A stretch of DNA of 64,000 nucleotides from Anaerobiospirillum sp. NML120449 (GCF_023051105.1 NZ_JALKIL010000016.1:27266-91265), one strand, 5' to 3'. Counted from the stretch's first letter, positions 9,441 to 19,279 are shown. Translations and numbers: made by a program. Notes: a model not told the origin generated them from the sequence alone.

Positions 9441-9495
9441 TAATATGCACAGCTCAAGCCGGTGCAAGGCGTCAGCGCTTTACAAAACTAAAAAT

Positions 9496-9531
9496 AAAGG
9501 CAGCAACCTGATTTTCAGGAGCTGCCTTTTT
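9496..9531 (+). terminator. Intrinsic terminator after autotransporter 2
   Basis: AAAGGCAGC and GCTGCCTTT pair around a 16-nt loop and are followed by a T-run. It lies about 300 nt after the stop, a layout matching the first autotransporter. Confidence 0.8.
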
Positions 9532-11071
9532 ACCAGCAAATTATATTGACATATATAAATGAGCAACTTGTTTATCAATTCTCATCAGGCATCGACTTTA
9601 AAAGCTGCAAAGCCCAGTTTTTTCAAGAACTTCACAGGGCTCAAAATGCCCTGGTTAATGACGCTCAGGTCAATGGATTATCAGTACCTTGAGCATGAGC
9701 TTAACCTAAACCATGCCCCTTACCATGAGTGCTGTATGCTTCTGATACCTTATGCTGGACATAGTCTTTGCCTCAGGGGTGGTATGAGCCTGAGACTTTA
9801 TGCTGGACATAGTCCTTACCAGGCTTCTGCGCTGACCTAGAACTTTGACCTGACATTAGCATGGCCATGGTAATGGCCGCAGTTTTTCCACTGACCGCAA
9901 CCATAGACCGTCCTAAAACCAGCCCAAGGCCGTGGCAATATCCTTACCCCTGCATTGGAGCAGGTACAGACCTCACGACTGTTTGTGGCCTTGCAATGAA
10001 ACAGTGTTTTGAGCCAGATCTTATCCATACAGCAACCAGGCAATTAGCCCTGTACCAGTACAGAACCAGGTACTGAAATTGGCACAGCACCAGGTCATTG
10101 CCCTGGCCTGACTGTACTTTTGGCCTCGCGACTGGTCATTATCTTTGACAAGTTTCCTGCGGCTGGTCCAGTACCATGGTGGTTGCGCAGGAGCTGGTCG
10201 GATCAATAGCATTTGACACAGCATTAACCGTGGCCATGAAAGAGCTTTCGGGCCTAGTACTGCTCGTATCCTTGAGCATTGTCCTGTCTATGGTCCTTGC
10301 CATGGTCCTGGCACTGCTATCAGTCTGGGAGCTGGCCTTGGGACTTAGCATGGAATTATATGCAGTCCCTGCATGGCATAGGCTCAGACACCGGCGCAGA
10401 AACAGGAAGTGTAGCAGCCCCGTTCCCATGGACATGAACTTGACCATGATTCCGGCCTTGCACCTGCCATTGCCTTAGCATTGGATCTGGCCTTTGCTTG
10501 ACCTTGAGCAGCTGACTTGCAAGGTCCAATGATGCTGAAGCTCAAACAATATGATGATGCCGCATGTCTATTCGGCCGTAGCTGATTTCCCCGTATTCCT
10601 GAGCTGAGACTGCATGCCTACTAAAGAGGTGATATTACCGCAAGAATGCCTTAGCCGTACGGCTCACATTAAGATCGTATACAGTTGACCAAATGCTGAT
10701 TGTCGGTCTGACCGCAAAACTACCCAAAACGGCCAGTACCGCCACGCTGATAACAGGCTTTACGTTGCCTGTCAGCCCAATGCTATGCCATGCGTTTTGG
10801 ATGCAAGCAGATTCTGATTTGTATAACCAATGCAACATAAGATACTTTCTAAAACATAAAGGTTATCACTGCCTGACTTTTTTCATACGCTTTCATGCAC
10901 TGTCTTTCTTCATGTAATTTACTTATTTGCCCGATCTTGCGCCGGCTTATGTAGCGCTGTGCTGTCTGAGGATGTTCTACATGGACCTGTCTGATACTGT
11001 TACGCGATGCTATATTTTGTTCTGCAGTGTTATTCTTAATTCTGCCCGGAGATTGGCTGCCCGTCATGCCA

Positions 11072-11157
11072 TGACCGGTCCGGGCTCTAACCGGTACAGG
11101 GCTGGCCTGACCGGTCCGGGCTCTAACCGGTACAGGGCTGGCCTGACCGGTCCGGGC
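11072..11157 (+). repeat. 36-bp tandem repeat, 2.4 copies
   Basis: Two perfect 36-bp units (11072-11107 and 11108-11143), each starting TGACCGGTCCGGGCTC and containing AACCGGTACAGG, are followed by a 14-base partial copy. ACCGGT palindromes recur in each unit. There are no spacers, so it is not a CRISPR array. Confidence 0.9.
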
Positions 11158-11223
11158 ATGGCCGTGCCGGACGGGACCGGGACGGGCCGGATCTGTTCTT
11201 CTGTCTGGGGCGATATAGCTACA

Positions 11224-11290
11224 GGGCCGCGCATCTTGCGATGTGCGGCCCAGTGCGTGTCTGCCACCTCAGGCTGGGGCCTGAGGTGGC
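11224..11290. terminator. Two strong hairpins downstream of the sugar-binding protein gene
   Basis: GGGCCGCGCATC pairs imperfectly with GATGTGCGGCCC (11224-11251). GCCACCTCAGGC pairs perfectly with GCCTGAGGTGGC (11263-11290, loop TGGG). They lie just beyond the 3' end of the minus-strand operon. Neither has a T-run, so Rho-independent termination is uncertain; protection of the mRNA 3' end is an alternative. Confidence 0.5.
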
Positions 11291-11338
11291 TGGCAGGTTG
11301 AGTAACAGACTATTTTGATTGTTGCCTTTAATCAGAGA

Positions 11339-12256
11339 TTAGAGGAAGTCAGCCATGTTCTTCTTGGTGATTACGGAAACGCCGGTGTCAACGTACTTCT
11401 CGCCAAGATCCTTGCCCTGCATGGCGTCAACGGCAGCCTTAACACCCTCATAGCCCATGACCTCAGGGTTCTGAGCCATAACGGCGCTTAACTGACCGCC
11501 TCTTACCAGGGAGAGAATCATGTTGGACTTGTCAAAGCCTACAGCGTAAACGCCCTCACCGAACTCCTTAACGGCATTACCGGCGCCTACAGATGAGCCC
11601 TCGTTGGTGCCGAATATGCCTACGCAGCCCTGGTTGAAGTAGTTGGCAGCGATGTCCTTGGCCTTGGCGGTGTCACCGTCAGAGTACTGAGTTGGCAGCA
11701 CCTCAAAGCCAGTGCCCTTGAAGGCCTCACGGAAGCCCAGTTCACGGTTCACAGTAGAATTGGTAGCAGCATTAACACCTACGATACCGATACGGCCCTT
11801 TTCAATGCCATTGGCCTTTAAGGTCTCAATGAGCTTCTCACCGGCGGTCTTGCCGGCAGCCTTGTTGTCGGTAGCAAAGGTCTTTAAGCCAGGGAAGTCA
11901 GCAGGGGAGTCAACATAGATGATCTTTACGCCCTGAGCGTCAGCTTCCTTTAAGGCAGCGGTAACAGCTGTAGGACCATTGGCGGCGAGGAGAATTACGT
12001 CAGCGCCTGCGGCAACGGCATTGTTAACAACCTCGATCTGCTTGGCGTCGTCCTTGAGATCTGGAGCATTCCACTGCAGCTTTACATTGCCCAGTTCTTC
12101 GGCTGCCTTGGCGGCACCGGCGTTAACACGTACCCAGTGCTGATCGTTCTGGTCCATGGTGATTAAGAATACGTTGTAGTCTTCGGCCATGGCCATGGAA
12201 GAGGAGGTTAAGGCAGCTGCTGCAAAGAGACCGCATACGAGACGAGAAAGTTTCAT
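11339..12256 (-). CDS. Periplasmic sugar-binding protein of an ABC importer
   Basis: 305 aa of the periplasmic-binding-protein type I (RbsB/ribose-like, Peripla_BP_4) family. A signal peptide covers about residues 1-24 (MKLSRLVCGLFAAAA through SMAMA-ED). The core holds the family pattern: a first strand YNVFLITMDQNDQHWVRVNAG, a VNNAVAAGADVILLAANGP segment, IIYVDSP, the hinge DNKAAGKTAGE and FGTNEGSSVGAGNAVKE. It captures a monosaccharide in the periplasm and delivers it to the permease. AGGAG is well placed upstream of the ATG. It is the last gene of the ATPase-permease-binding protein set, unusually far (1.33 kb) from the permease. The exact sugar cannot be read from the sequence; ribose, allose, xylose and galactofuranose systems all look like this. 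Confidence 0.9.
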   Translation of the reverse strand: MKLSRLVCGLFAAAALTSSSMAMAEDYNVFLITMDQNDQHWVRVNAGAAKAAEELGNVKLQWNAPDLKDDAKQIEVVNNAVAAGADVILLAANGPTAVTAALKEADAQGVKIIYVDSPADFPGLKTFATDNKAAGKTAGEKLIETLKANGIEKGRIGIVGVNAATNSTVNRELGFREAFKGTGFEVLPTQYSDGDTAKAKDIAANYFNQGCVGIFGTNEGSSVGAGNAVKEFGEGVYAVGFDKSNMILSLVRGGQLSAVMAQNPEVMGYEGVKAAVDAMQGKDLGEKYVDTGVSVITKKNMADFL

Positions 12257-12489
12257 AGTAAAAGCTCCTGAATATATCTAAGAGTTTGCTCAGAGCGTAA
12301 CCGCACCTCGTGGCACGCTCAGGCCATTTATATGATCCTCCTGCGCCACGTTCAGGGTACTCCTGACTGTTCTGCAGACCAGGCGCTCACAGCTGCAGTT
12401 GCAAATAATTCCGCAGCCGCGCCCGGCAGGCGCAAGGATCAGATAAATTCTTTTTCACAGGTAAGCAAAGGGACACTGTCAGCACCACC

Positions 12490-12690
12490 ATGCCGGGCCA
12501 CCATATTCCAGATGATCATGCCGGGGCATCATATGCCTGCCGATATTGCCGGGCCACCATATGCCTGATGGTTATGCCTGGGCACCGTATGCCTGCCGAT
12601 ATTGCCGGGCCACCATATGCCTGATGGTCATGCCGGGGCATCATATGCCTGATGGTCATGCCGGGCCACCATATGCCTTATGGTCATGCC
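12490..12690 (+). repeat. Degenerate 28-bp tandem repeat array, about 7 units
   Basis: Successive units follow ATGCCGGGCCACCATATGCC plus TGATGGTC, with variants such as GGGGCATCATATG and CTGCCGAT endings. Units are 27-29 bp, so they do not keep a reading frame. Two-unit higher-order repetition is visible. The array lies between the permease and the binding-protein gene. Confidence 0.85.
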
Positions 12691-13472
12691 GGTACTCCGG
12701 GCACGCAGTGCATGCCAGCCATGGCTGGCCATAGCTGGCATGCAGGGCGGCCTGTCTGCTATATGGGGGCGTGGTCACGCCCTCAGCAGCAGGCCGGACA
12801 TGCCGCTCATGCATTCAGTGCAGGCATGTACTCAGGCATGTGCTCATGCCTGTCTGTATTCATGCAGACATTCACTCATGCTTGTGCTGATGCTTTCATT
12901 AAATTATTTCAGGCCAGTACACACGAAGGGCCGACTGGCGTCCTCGCGCTCTGACCTCCCTGACGTTGCTGGTTGCGCAGCAAACTGCGGGGCTGAATGT
13001 GGAGAGGCTGAGCCATGCACAGATATGGCTGCAGCAAGTTGCGTCCGGTCATACACTGCACAGTGGGAAGCTGTGCATAATTGCCTGGCCTTTTTATCGG
13101 AGCTGACCTGCATATTATGGCACCTTACGTCACGGCGAGCTGCACAGCACAACATCGCGGTGCAAGGTGAGCTGCAGGTAGCCGCTTCGGTGCATTGTGA
13201 GCGACTGGTCACTCAGCACGTCACTGCCTGGGATGCAGGTGACTGAATCCCCCGGAACCTGAATGTAATGGTGCCTGTTTCTGGTGCATGCTGCGCATGT
13301 ATGGGAAGTACATCGCGGCACTGGTACTGGCATGGACAAGGGGACTGTCATGGGCCATGATCTGGCATGAGCCAGGATCTGGCACTTTTTCAGTCTGGCT
13401 GACCTGGTGACCTGCTGGACTGGTGTCCTGCTGTCGCGCATGCCAGTTGCGGGCTGCGTGACGGCATTTTGC

Positions 13473-13514
13473 GGCCCTGCAGCACAGCACTTATGTGATG
13501 CTGGCTGCAGGGCC
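13473..13514. other. Hairpin downstream of the permease gene
   Basis: GGCCCTGCAGC (13473-13483) pairs perfectly with GCTGCAGGGCC (13504-13514), and an inner AGCA/TGCT extension is possible. It lies about 75 nt beyond the permease stop in the direction of transcription and could stop or shield part of the operon mRNA. Confidence 0.5.
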
Positions 13515-13587
13515 CCTGTGTTTACCTTTTGATGTGCCTGCCTACAGAGACAGGCTCTTTCACTTTGTGCCCTGAGGGGCACGGTAA

Positions 13588-14607
13588 TTATTTAACTGGA
13601 TGGAGGAACTTGAAGTTCCTGGTAAAGTTCTTGATGCTGCCGGAACGAAGCATTACATCAAGCAATACTGATACTACCACAATAATGCCGATTACGATAT
13701 TACGGATAGCCAGTGGAGCACCGGCAAACTGCAGGCCGTTCTGGAGCACACCCCAGATACCTGCGCCGATTACGGTACCCAGCAGCAGGCCCTGACCACC
13801 AAAGGTGGAGACACCGCCGATTACGGATGCAGCCACGGCATAGAGCTCATACATATTGCCTGAGTCCATGGTGCCCATACCGGCAGTAGCACAGGTAATC
13901 AGACCTACGACACCGGCACAGAAGCTGGAGATAAGGTAGGCCGTGGTAATGGTACGTGGAACGGATACACCTGACAGACGGGCAGCTTCCATATTGGAAC
14001 CTACGGCATAAATGTGACGACCAGTACGGGTTCTGGAGAGCAGGAAGGCAAAGACACACCATAAGATCAGGGCAATCCAGATAGTGTTGTAGATACCCAT
14101 GGTCTTGCCATAGTAGAAGAAATTACGGAAGACTTCGGCACCATCGCCAATGGAATCGGTATTGAAGTTGTTATTGACGATCTGGGCAATACCACGGGCT
14201 ATGGTCATGGTTCCCAGCGTGGCAATAAAGGCTGCCACCTTGCATTTGGATACCAGGATACCGTTGACCAGACCTACAGCCATACAGCAGGCCAGAGCAA
14301 TAGCTGAGGCCATCCATGGGTCAAAGCCCCTGGTCATAAGGGTGGCTGAAATCATACAGGACATGCCCACTACCGAGCCAATGGACAGGTCAATCTGACC
14401 AGTGATCAGCACATAGGACTGAGCAATGCCGATAAGCAGGATTGGGGCAATCTGACGGAGCAGATTGGCAGCATTACGGCTGGTGGCAAAGTAAGGATTC
14501 AGATAGGAGAAGGCCAGACATAAAATGACAAGGCCCAGGCCTACGGTAACAACCTGACCCATGCCACGAATGGCAAAAATACGGGCAATGAAGCTCTGGT
14601 TTTCCAT
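13588..14607 (-). CDS. Sugar ABC transporter permease (RbsC-like)
   Basis: 339 aa of the BPD_transp_2 family, the inner-membrane channel of monosaccharide importers. About eight to ten hydrophobic segments are visible, for example VVTVGLGLVILCLAF, IALACCMAVGLVNGILV and NIVIGIIVVVSVLLDV. Family signatures include the QIDLSIGSVVGM loop, KCKVAAFIATLGTMTIARGIAQI and AVGSNMEAARLSGV, the last being the region that contacts the ATPase. Length is as expected. A GGGA element lies 9-12 nt before the ATG. It lies between the ATPase gene (upstream, 733-bp gap) and the binding-protein gene (downstream, 1331-bp gap). Co-transcription is plausible from orientation but not certain given the hairpins in both gaps. 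Confidence 0.92.
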   Translation of the reverse strand: MENQSFIARIFAIRGMGQVVTVGLGLVILCLAFSYLNPYFATSRNAANLLRQIAPILLIGIAQSYVLITGQIDLSIGSVVGMSCMISATLMTRGFDPWMASAIALACCMAVGLVNGILVSKCKVAAFIATLGTMTIARGIAQIVNNNFNTDSIGDGAEVFRNFFYYGKTMGIYNTIWIALILWCVFAFLLSRTRTGRHIYAVGSNMEAARLSGVSVPRTITTAYLISSFCAGVVGLITCATAGMGTMDSGNMYELYAVAASVIGGVSTFGGQGLLLGTVIGAGIWGVLQNGLQFAGAPLAIRNIVIGIIVVVSVLLDVMLRSGSIKNFTRNFKFLHPVK

Positions 14608-15340
14608 AATAGTATCCCTGAATAAGCAAACACGAGCAGAGTATATTCAATTGTCTGAGGCAGCAAACTGCCTCACAGCGCTTCTGAGGTAAGAACAGAG
14701 TACCTGATATCAGGGACATCGATGATATCCATGACATCAGGTACATCAGAGCAGTGCATGCGACCATGCTGCCATACGGCCATGCAGCTCATGGACTCCA
14801 TTACTTCCATGGCCTGCATGACATCCCGGCCCTTTGCATGTGCAGACAGCTGCAGCATACAGAAAAGAATGAAGCACTGCTGTATGACAGCCTGGCTGGC
14901 TGGAAACAGGCTCGCCTGAGCCGGCAACTGCCGGCTCTGAGCCTGAGGCCCAGCCTCAGGCTCAGCCTCAGCCAGGCTACACCAGGCTGACGGATGCTGG
15001 ATATGGTCTGCAGGCCTGCTTGCCTGCAGGCCTTGCCTGCTGAGCCACATTGAGCCACGACAGCCGTCTGGCATGAACGGCCCTGATAGCTGACAGCCCC
15101 TGGGAAAGGGGCTTACCTTTTGATGTCTTCCCTGCAGCAGCTCAGCCCTGTGGTGGCTGCGTCTGCTGCACAACTGATGCTGCCGCTGCAGTGGCTGTTG
15201 CCACTGCTTACGGCGGCAGCTGCGACTGCGGCCATAGGCCGCTGTCGCAGGTCTGATTTGCGCTGAAATGTATTATTTGCAGGTGGCGGTTAATCATCTG
15301 GCATGCACCTGAGGTTCATGCCGCTTTGCTGCGCTGCAGC
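14608..15340. other. Hairpin-rich spacer between ATPase and permease
   Basis: No gene is supported. Five perfect or near-perfect GC-rich hairpins lie in a row between 14918 and 15250, listed separately. The rest is CATG- and CTGCAG-rich low-complexity DNA. Confidence 0.6.
14918..15250. repeat. Cluster of strong inverted repeats
   Basis: GAGCCGGC/GCCGGCTC with an AACT loop lies at 14918-14937. TGAGCCTGAGGC/GCCTCAGGCTCA with a CCA loop lies at 14938-14964. GCAGGC/GCCTGC lies near 15010-15029. GCTGCCGC/GCGGCAGC enclosing AGTGGC/GCCACT lies at 15179-15220. CTGCGAC-GCGGCC/GGCCGC-GTCGCAG lies at 15220-15250. All sit in the leader of the permease gene on the minus strand. Their number suggests control of operon mRNA decay or polarity, which is an inference. 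Confidence 0.7.
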
Positions 15341-16912
15341 CTATGATGCATCTCGGGATTCCTGATCAGAGGCCAGCTTGTTTTCAAAGGTAGTAGCCAG
15401 CTTCATGATCTGCTCCTGAGTGGCCTCACGGGCCATCAGCTCACCTGTTACTCTGCCATCACACATCACGATAATGCGATCGGCAATACCCATAACCTCA
15501 GGCAGCTCCGATGAGACAAACATAACGGCTACCCCCTGCTGCTTGAGCTGATTCATGATGTTGTAAATTTCGACCTTGGCAGCCACGTCAACACCACGGG
15601 TAGGCTCGTCGAAAATTACAACCTTAGAGTCACGTGCCAGCCACTTGCCGATAACCACTTTCTGCTGGTTACCACCTGACAGTGAGGCGGCATCGTTTTC
15701 TACATTGGAAACCTTGATGGCCAGATCTTTTACTTCCTTGTCTACAGCTTCCTTCTCGGCCTTGCGGATAACAAGACCCAGAGCTGATGACATCCAGTCG
15801 AGATTTGGCAGACCAATGTTTTCTCTGATTGGCAGCTTGGTGCACAGACCGTCACGCTTACGGTCTTCAGGAGCCAGCACAATACCGGCCTTAATGGCAT
15901 CGGCCACATTATTAATCTTTACTTCCTGACCATTGACGATAATCTCACCGGACTCCTTAGGATCCACACCGAAAATGGCCCTGGTAGTCTCAGTACGACC
16001 TGCGCCCATCAGACCTGCTATACCAAGAATCTCGCCACGGCGTACCTTGAGGTTGACGTCACGTACCGTACGTCCGGCATTGAGGTTCTTAACCTCAAAG
16101 AGCACTTCACCGGCCTCACACTCCACACGAGGGAAACGGTCAGTAATCTCACGGCCCACCATATGGGCAATGATCTGATCCATTTTGTTCTCGTCAAAAT
16201 CCATGGAGGTGATGTAGTGACCATCACGCATGATGGAGACACGGTCTACGATGTGCTTGAGCTCTTCAAGACGGTGGGAGATATAGACAATGGATACACC
16301 TTCGCTCTTGAGACGTCTGATCATATCGAACAGATCGGAAATTTCATTGGAAGTAAGAGCAGAGGTAGGCTCATCCATAATAAGAATGCGGGCATTGCAG
16401 GACAGGGCCTTGGCAATTTCCACAATCTGCTGTTTGGCAACAGAAAGGGTTGAGGTGATGGCAGTAGGAGGGAAATCTACATTGAGGTGGTCAAGAACTT
16501 CACGGGCAGCATTGTTCATTTCACTCTGACGCAGCCAGAAACCACCTGCTGATGCTTTCTCACGGCCAAGGAAAATGTTCTCAGCAACTGTAAGATGCTG
16601 ACACATGTTAAGTTCCTGATGGATGATGGCAATACCCTGTTCACGGGCCAGATCACCAGTCTGAGCCTTGATGCTCTTACCGAAGATCTCCATATCGCCG
16701 CTGTCACGGGTATAAATACCGCTTAATATCTTCATCAGAGTTGATTTGCCTGCGCCGTTTTCTCCGAGCAAAGCCAGAACTTCACCCTTGCGCAGCTCAA
16801 AATCAACATCAACCAGAGCAGGTACGTCATTGAATGACTTACAGATACGTGACAGCTTTACTACTGTCTCTTTCTGCCCTGCAGCAGTCTGTGGATTAGT
16901 GGCATTTTCCAT
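15341..16912 (-). CDS. Sugar ABC transporter ATPase with two nucleotide-binding domains (RbsA/MglA-like)
   Basis: 523 aa, the usual length for the double-ATPase subunit of ribose/galactose-type importers; it powers uptake from the cytoplasmic face of the permease. The first domain has Walker A GENGAGKST (residues 50-58), a divergent signature LSVAKQQ and Walker B ILIMDEPTSAL. The second has the degenerate P-loop GLMGAGRTE typical of this family, an intact LSGGNQQ signature and Walker B VVIFDEPTRGVD. GAGGG precedes the ATG. It is the first gene of the minus-strand set. A LacI-family type operator (17024-17039) lies about 115 bp upstream, and a LacI-type regulator gene lies divergently beyond a long intergenic region. 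The substrate is not identifiable. Confidence 0.93.
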   Translation of the reverse strand: MENATNPQTAAGQKETVVKLSRICKSFNDVPALVDVDFELRKGEVLALLGENGAGKSTLMKILSGIYTRDSGDMEIFGKSIKAQTGDLAREQGIAIIHQELNMCQHLTVAENIFLGREKASAGGFWLRQSEMNNAAREVLDHLNVDFPPTAITSTLSVAKQQIVEIAKALSCNARILIMDEPTSALTSNEISDLFDMIRRLKSEGVSIVYISHRLEELKHIVDRVSIMRDGHYITSMDFDENKMDQIIAHMVGREITDRFPRVECEAGEVLFEVKNLNAGRTVRDVNLKVRRGEILGIAGLMGAGRTETTRAIFGVDPKESGEIIVNGQEVKINNVADAIKAGIVLAPEDRKRDGLCTKLPIRENIGLPNLDWMSSALGLVIRKAEKEAVDKEVKDLAIKVSNVENDAASLSGGNQQKVVIGKWLARDSKVVIFDEPTRGVDVAAKVEIYNIMNQLKQQGVAVMFVSSELPEVMGIADRIIVMCDGRVTGELMAREATQEQIMKLATTFENKLASDQESRDAS

Positions 16913-17023
16913 AGCACAGCCCTCATTTATTGGCCAGGTTCATGCTGTACACAGCACCAAAGGTAATTGTATAAACAGCCGCCCCTGAAAAATGAGATTT
17001 ACATCTCACTTAGAGAAATGACT

Positions 17024-17039
17024 ATGCAAACGATTGCAT
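17024..17039. promoter_or_regulatory. LacI-family operator-like palindrome
   Basis: ATGCAAACGATTGCAT is a near-perfect palindrome with a central CG, as in PurR/RbsR-type operators. It lies about 115 bp upstream of the ATPase start, in the expected position for repression of the importer. The divergently located LacI-type regulator is the natural candidate ligand; this is inferred. Confidence 0.55.
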
Positions 17040-18787
17040 GAAACCGCATCGAGATCACATTTTTCAAAAAATTTTTCCAGTCTGACCACCCCACCAAAAC
17101 AGGCTTATATAAGCCATTTATAAAACAGCCAAAAACACCCCTCCCACCTTTTGCAAAGATTTTCACACCTCAACCACAGCAAGAACCCAACTTTTTATCC
17201 CCTAACAGCCCAAAAATACTGGTAACGTTGCTATCAGCATAAGTATCGTATTTGTCACCCAAAAGTCCGTACCCTGCCACTCCGCACATCTCACCTCCAA
17301 ACAACCCGGCCTTCCCAACATCCAATCACCTCGGCCTCTGCCGCTGCACGGCAGCCCGAAAAACGGCCCACAATACCACCACCTGACAGACTCTCTTAGC
17401 AAATTCAGCCACTGTTTAAGCCATAAGAGCCATGGACTGAGCCGTGATCAAGCCATTGCCAATCCCATGGCCCATGCTGCAGCATAGTCGCACATTTACG
17501 CAGACACTCCCAAGAATATGAGGGTGCTGGATACGCTGCCGTTGCCCAGCTGATTAGGACGGATAGAGTTTGCAGCCACAGCCACAGCCACAAGAAAGCA
17601 TATACCTGTGCCAAAGCCACTGTTCAAAGGCTGCAATAACAGGAGCTGCAGCCTCATTATGAAGATACAGGTGCACGTGCAGGTGCCGCAGCTGGTCCTG
17701 AAGCAGTGGCTGTAGCTTTGGCCTCTGGGGCAGATGACGATACGTGCTGTCTCAGGCAGAACGTAGCATCCTCATCTGGCTGAGCAAGGGCACAGCCAAA
17801 GCCAGTGCAAAGGCGCACTACAGGACAGCATCAGGTCAAAGGAGCAGCCAGTGGCAAAAAGCCAGTGAAACAGCATGATCATAAGGACAGGAATCTTTGC
17901 CATGAACGAAGCTCACATAGGCCTGTACTGAAAGGGACTAAGACGTAGCCCCAGAGAGACTGGCTTGCTGAGGTGTGGTGATTGACTTGCCTGCTTTTGC
18001 AGCTGGGTACTCTGGTCATGCCCAGCACTGGCCTAAATGAATAGGGGAGTTTGGGTAGATTCCTTTGCTATTGCCGCTGCAGAGCCGCAGGCACTGCAGT
18101 GGCATGTGGTCAAAAGGGACCACTTTGAGCATGGGTTAGCACGACTGAGACTGGTTGAGACGGTGGACATAGACGCTCAAACAGCTTGAGCAGCTTGAGC
18201 AGTTCGAGTGACTTGCGCAACTTAGTGACTTCATGAGCTCAGGTGGGGCAAGTCTTACAAGCTGCTCAAATACCGTGTTTATAGGAAAAACAAGCTCATA
18301 TCCCACACAAAGGACAAACTGGAGACTGCCATGAAAGTAAGAAAGCAGAAAGCATACATTCGGCTTGTTGGCTGGCTTGCCTGCCTGCTGGCTTGCTTGC
18401 TGATGGTCTTGCAGGTCTGCAGCCACATATGTATCCATATGGCAAGCTAATGGGTGAAATGGCTGGCAGAGGTGATGTTTTATTGGGGTATATGACTGGC
18501 AGTCAGACTATTGCAGCGCTTGGACTGAGTATTTGCCTTTGAGGCAGATCACGGCAACTTTGCTGAGATAAGTGGTAATGGCCGTCTTTTGAGCCGATGG
18601 TTGGGCTGAAAATCGCCGCTTAGAAACCATGGAGCAGCTGCCGATATGAGTTTTTCGAGGAAGGATGCGTCCGTGCATTGCATGGCTCAAGGGCAGCAGT
18701 ATCAGAAGGTGCTTTTCTGGTGAAGATGGCCTTTGACCCGGAGGGCTCTTGTGGTGGGTAAGCACTGCTCCTTGCTCTACTGTGCCA

Positions 18788-19033
18788 GTGTGGGTTTGGC
18801 TGACTATGCCGCTGCTTTGCTGTGCTGATGTGGGGTTTAGTGGAGCTGAGCTGTTACCCTACTGTGCCAATGTGGGGTGTTACTAAGCTTTGCAATTGCA
18901 CTTCTGTGCCAGTATGGGGTGAGGCTGAGATGCCTATTGCCCCACAGTACCTGTGTGGTGTGGCAGACCTGTGCAGTTGCACTACCTTGCCTGTGTGGGG
19001 TGTGAGTGACTATGCAGCGGCTTTGCTGTGCTG
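18788..19033 (+). repeat. 42-bp degenerate tandem repeat, 6 units
   Basis: Units start at 18788, 18828, 18870, 18912, 18951 and 18993 and are 40, 42, 42, 39, 42 and 41 bp. Most begin with GTGTGGGGT or ATGTGGGGT and carry TGTGCCA or TGTGCTG at the end. The central units keep a frame and would encode repeats with a WGV...C.C..VP pattern, but no ribosome-binding site or signal peptide supports a gene. Confidence 0.8.
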
Positions 19034-19222
19034 ATGTGAGGAGTGACTGAATTGTTGCAGTGCCCTGCTTGCCGATGATCTTATGGCTCCGGGCATGGCC
19101 ACATGGGCTTTGCTGTGGTGGTGTGGTCATATGGGGCATTATGGCCTGAGATTAGGGCTGTAAATGTCTTAATACGTGACACCGGTGGCAAAATTGGCTT
19201 AATCCCCCTTTTTTGGTACTAG

Positions 19223-19279
19223 TTGCTGCAAAAGTGCTGTAAGCTGTATACATATTGCAGCAAATTGTCAGCAATTTGC
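19223..19279. promoter_or_regulatory. Paired TTGCWGCAA palindromes upstream of the LacI-type regulator
   Basis: TTGCTGCAA lies at 19223-19231 and TTGCAGCAA at 19255-19263, 32 bp apart, about three helical turns. The second overlaps GCAAATTG-TCAG-CAATTTGC (19260-19279). They lie 90-150 bp before the regulator start. Autoregulation is a reasonable inference. The same pair with the same 32-bp spacing occurs at 46926-46966. Confidence 0.5.

Larger units (their letters stand above)
9200..11338. other. Gene-poor intergenic region
   Basis: About 2.1 kb without a supported gene. It begins with the autotransporter 3' UTR: the hairpin GCCAGGAC/GTCCTGGC near 9232-9250, the TAGGCAAGC hairpin and a terminator at 9496-9531. 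A 17-bp word (TTATGCTGGACATAGTC) occurs twice, at 9750-9766 and 9798-9814, 48 bp apart. The rest is low-complexity DNA rich in CATGGCC and GGTCCTGG words, then 36-bp repeats (11072-11157) and two strong hairpins (11224-11290) next to the binding-protein gene. Confidence 0.6.
12257..13587. other. 1.33-kb spacer inside the ABC importer gene set
   Basis: There is no supported gene. The spacer holds a degenerate array of about 28-bp repeats (12490-12690), many CATG words and a large hairpin (13473-13514). Open frames here are by-products of the repeats. Confidence 0.6.

Noticed and set aside
10176..10478. Leucine-rich 100-aa open frame resembling a membrane protein
   Set aside because: It has no ribosome-binding site, and the Leu/Val/Met run comes from repeated ATGGTCCTGG words in the DNA.
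11072..11157. CRISPR array
   Set aside because: Repeats are directly adjacent with no unique spacers, and there are no cas genes.
12546..12734. Open frame with MPGHHMP repeats
   Set aside because: It is a by-product of the 27-29 bp repeats, which do not keep frame.
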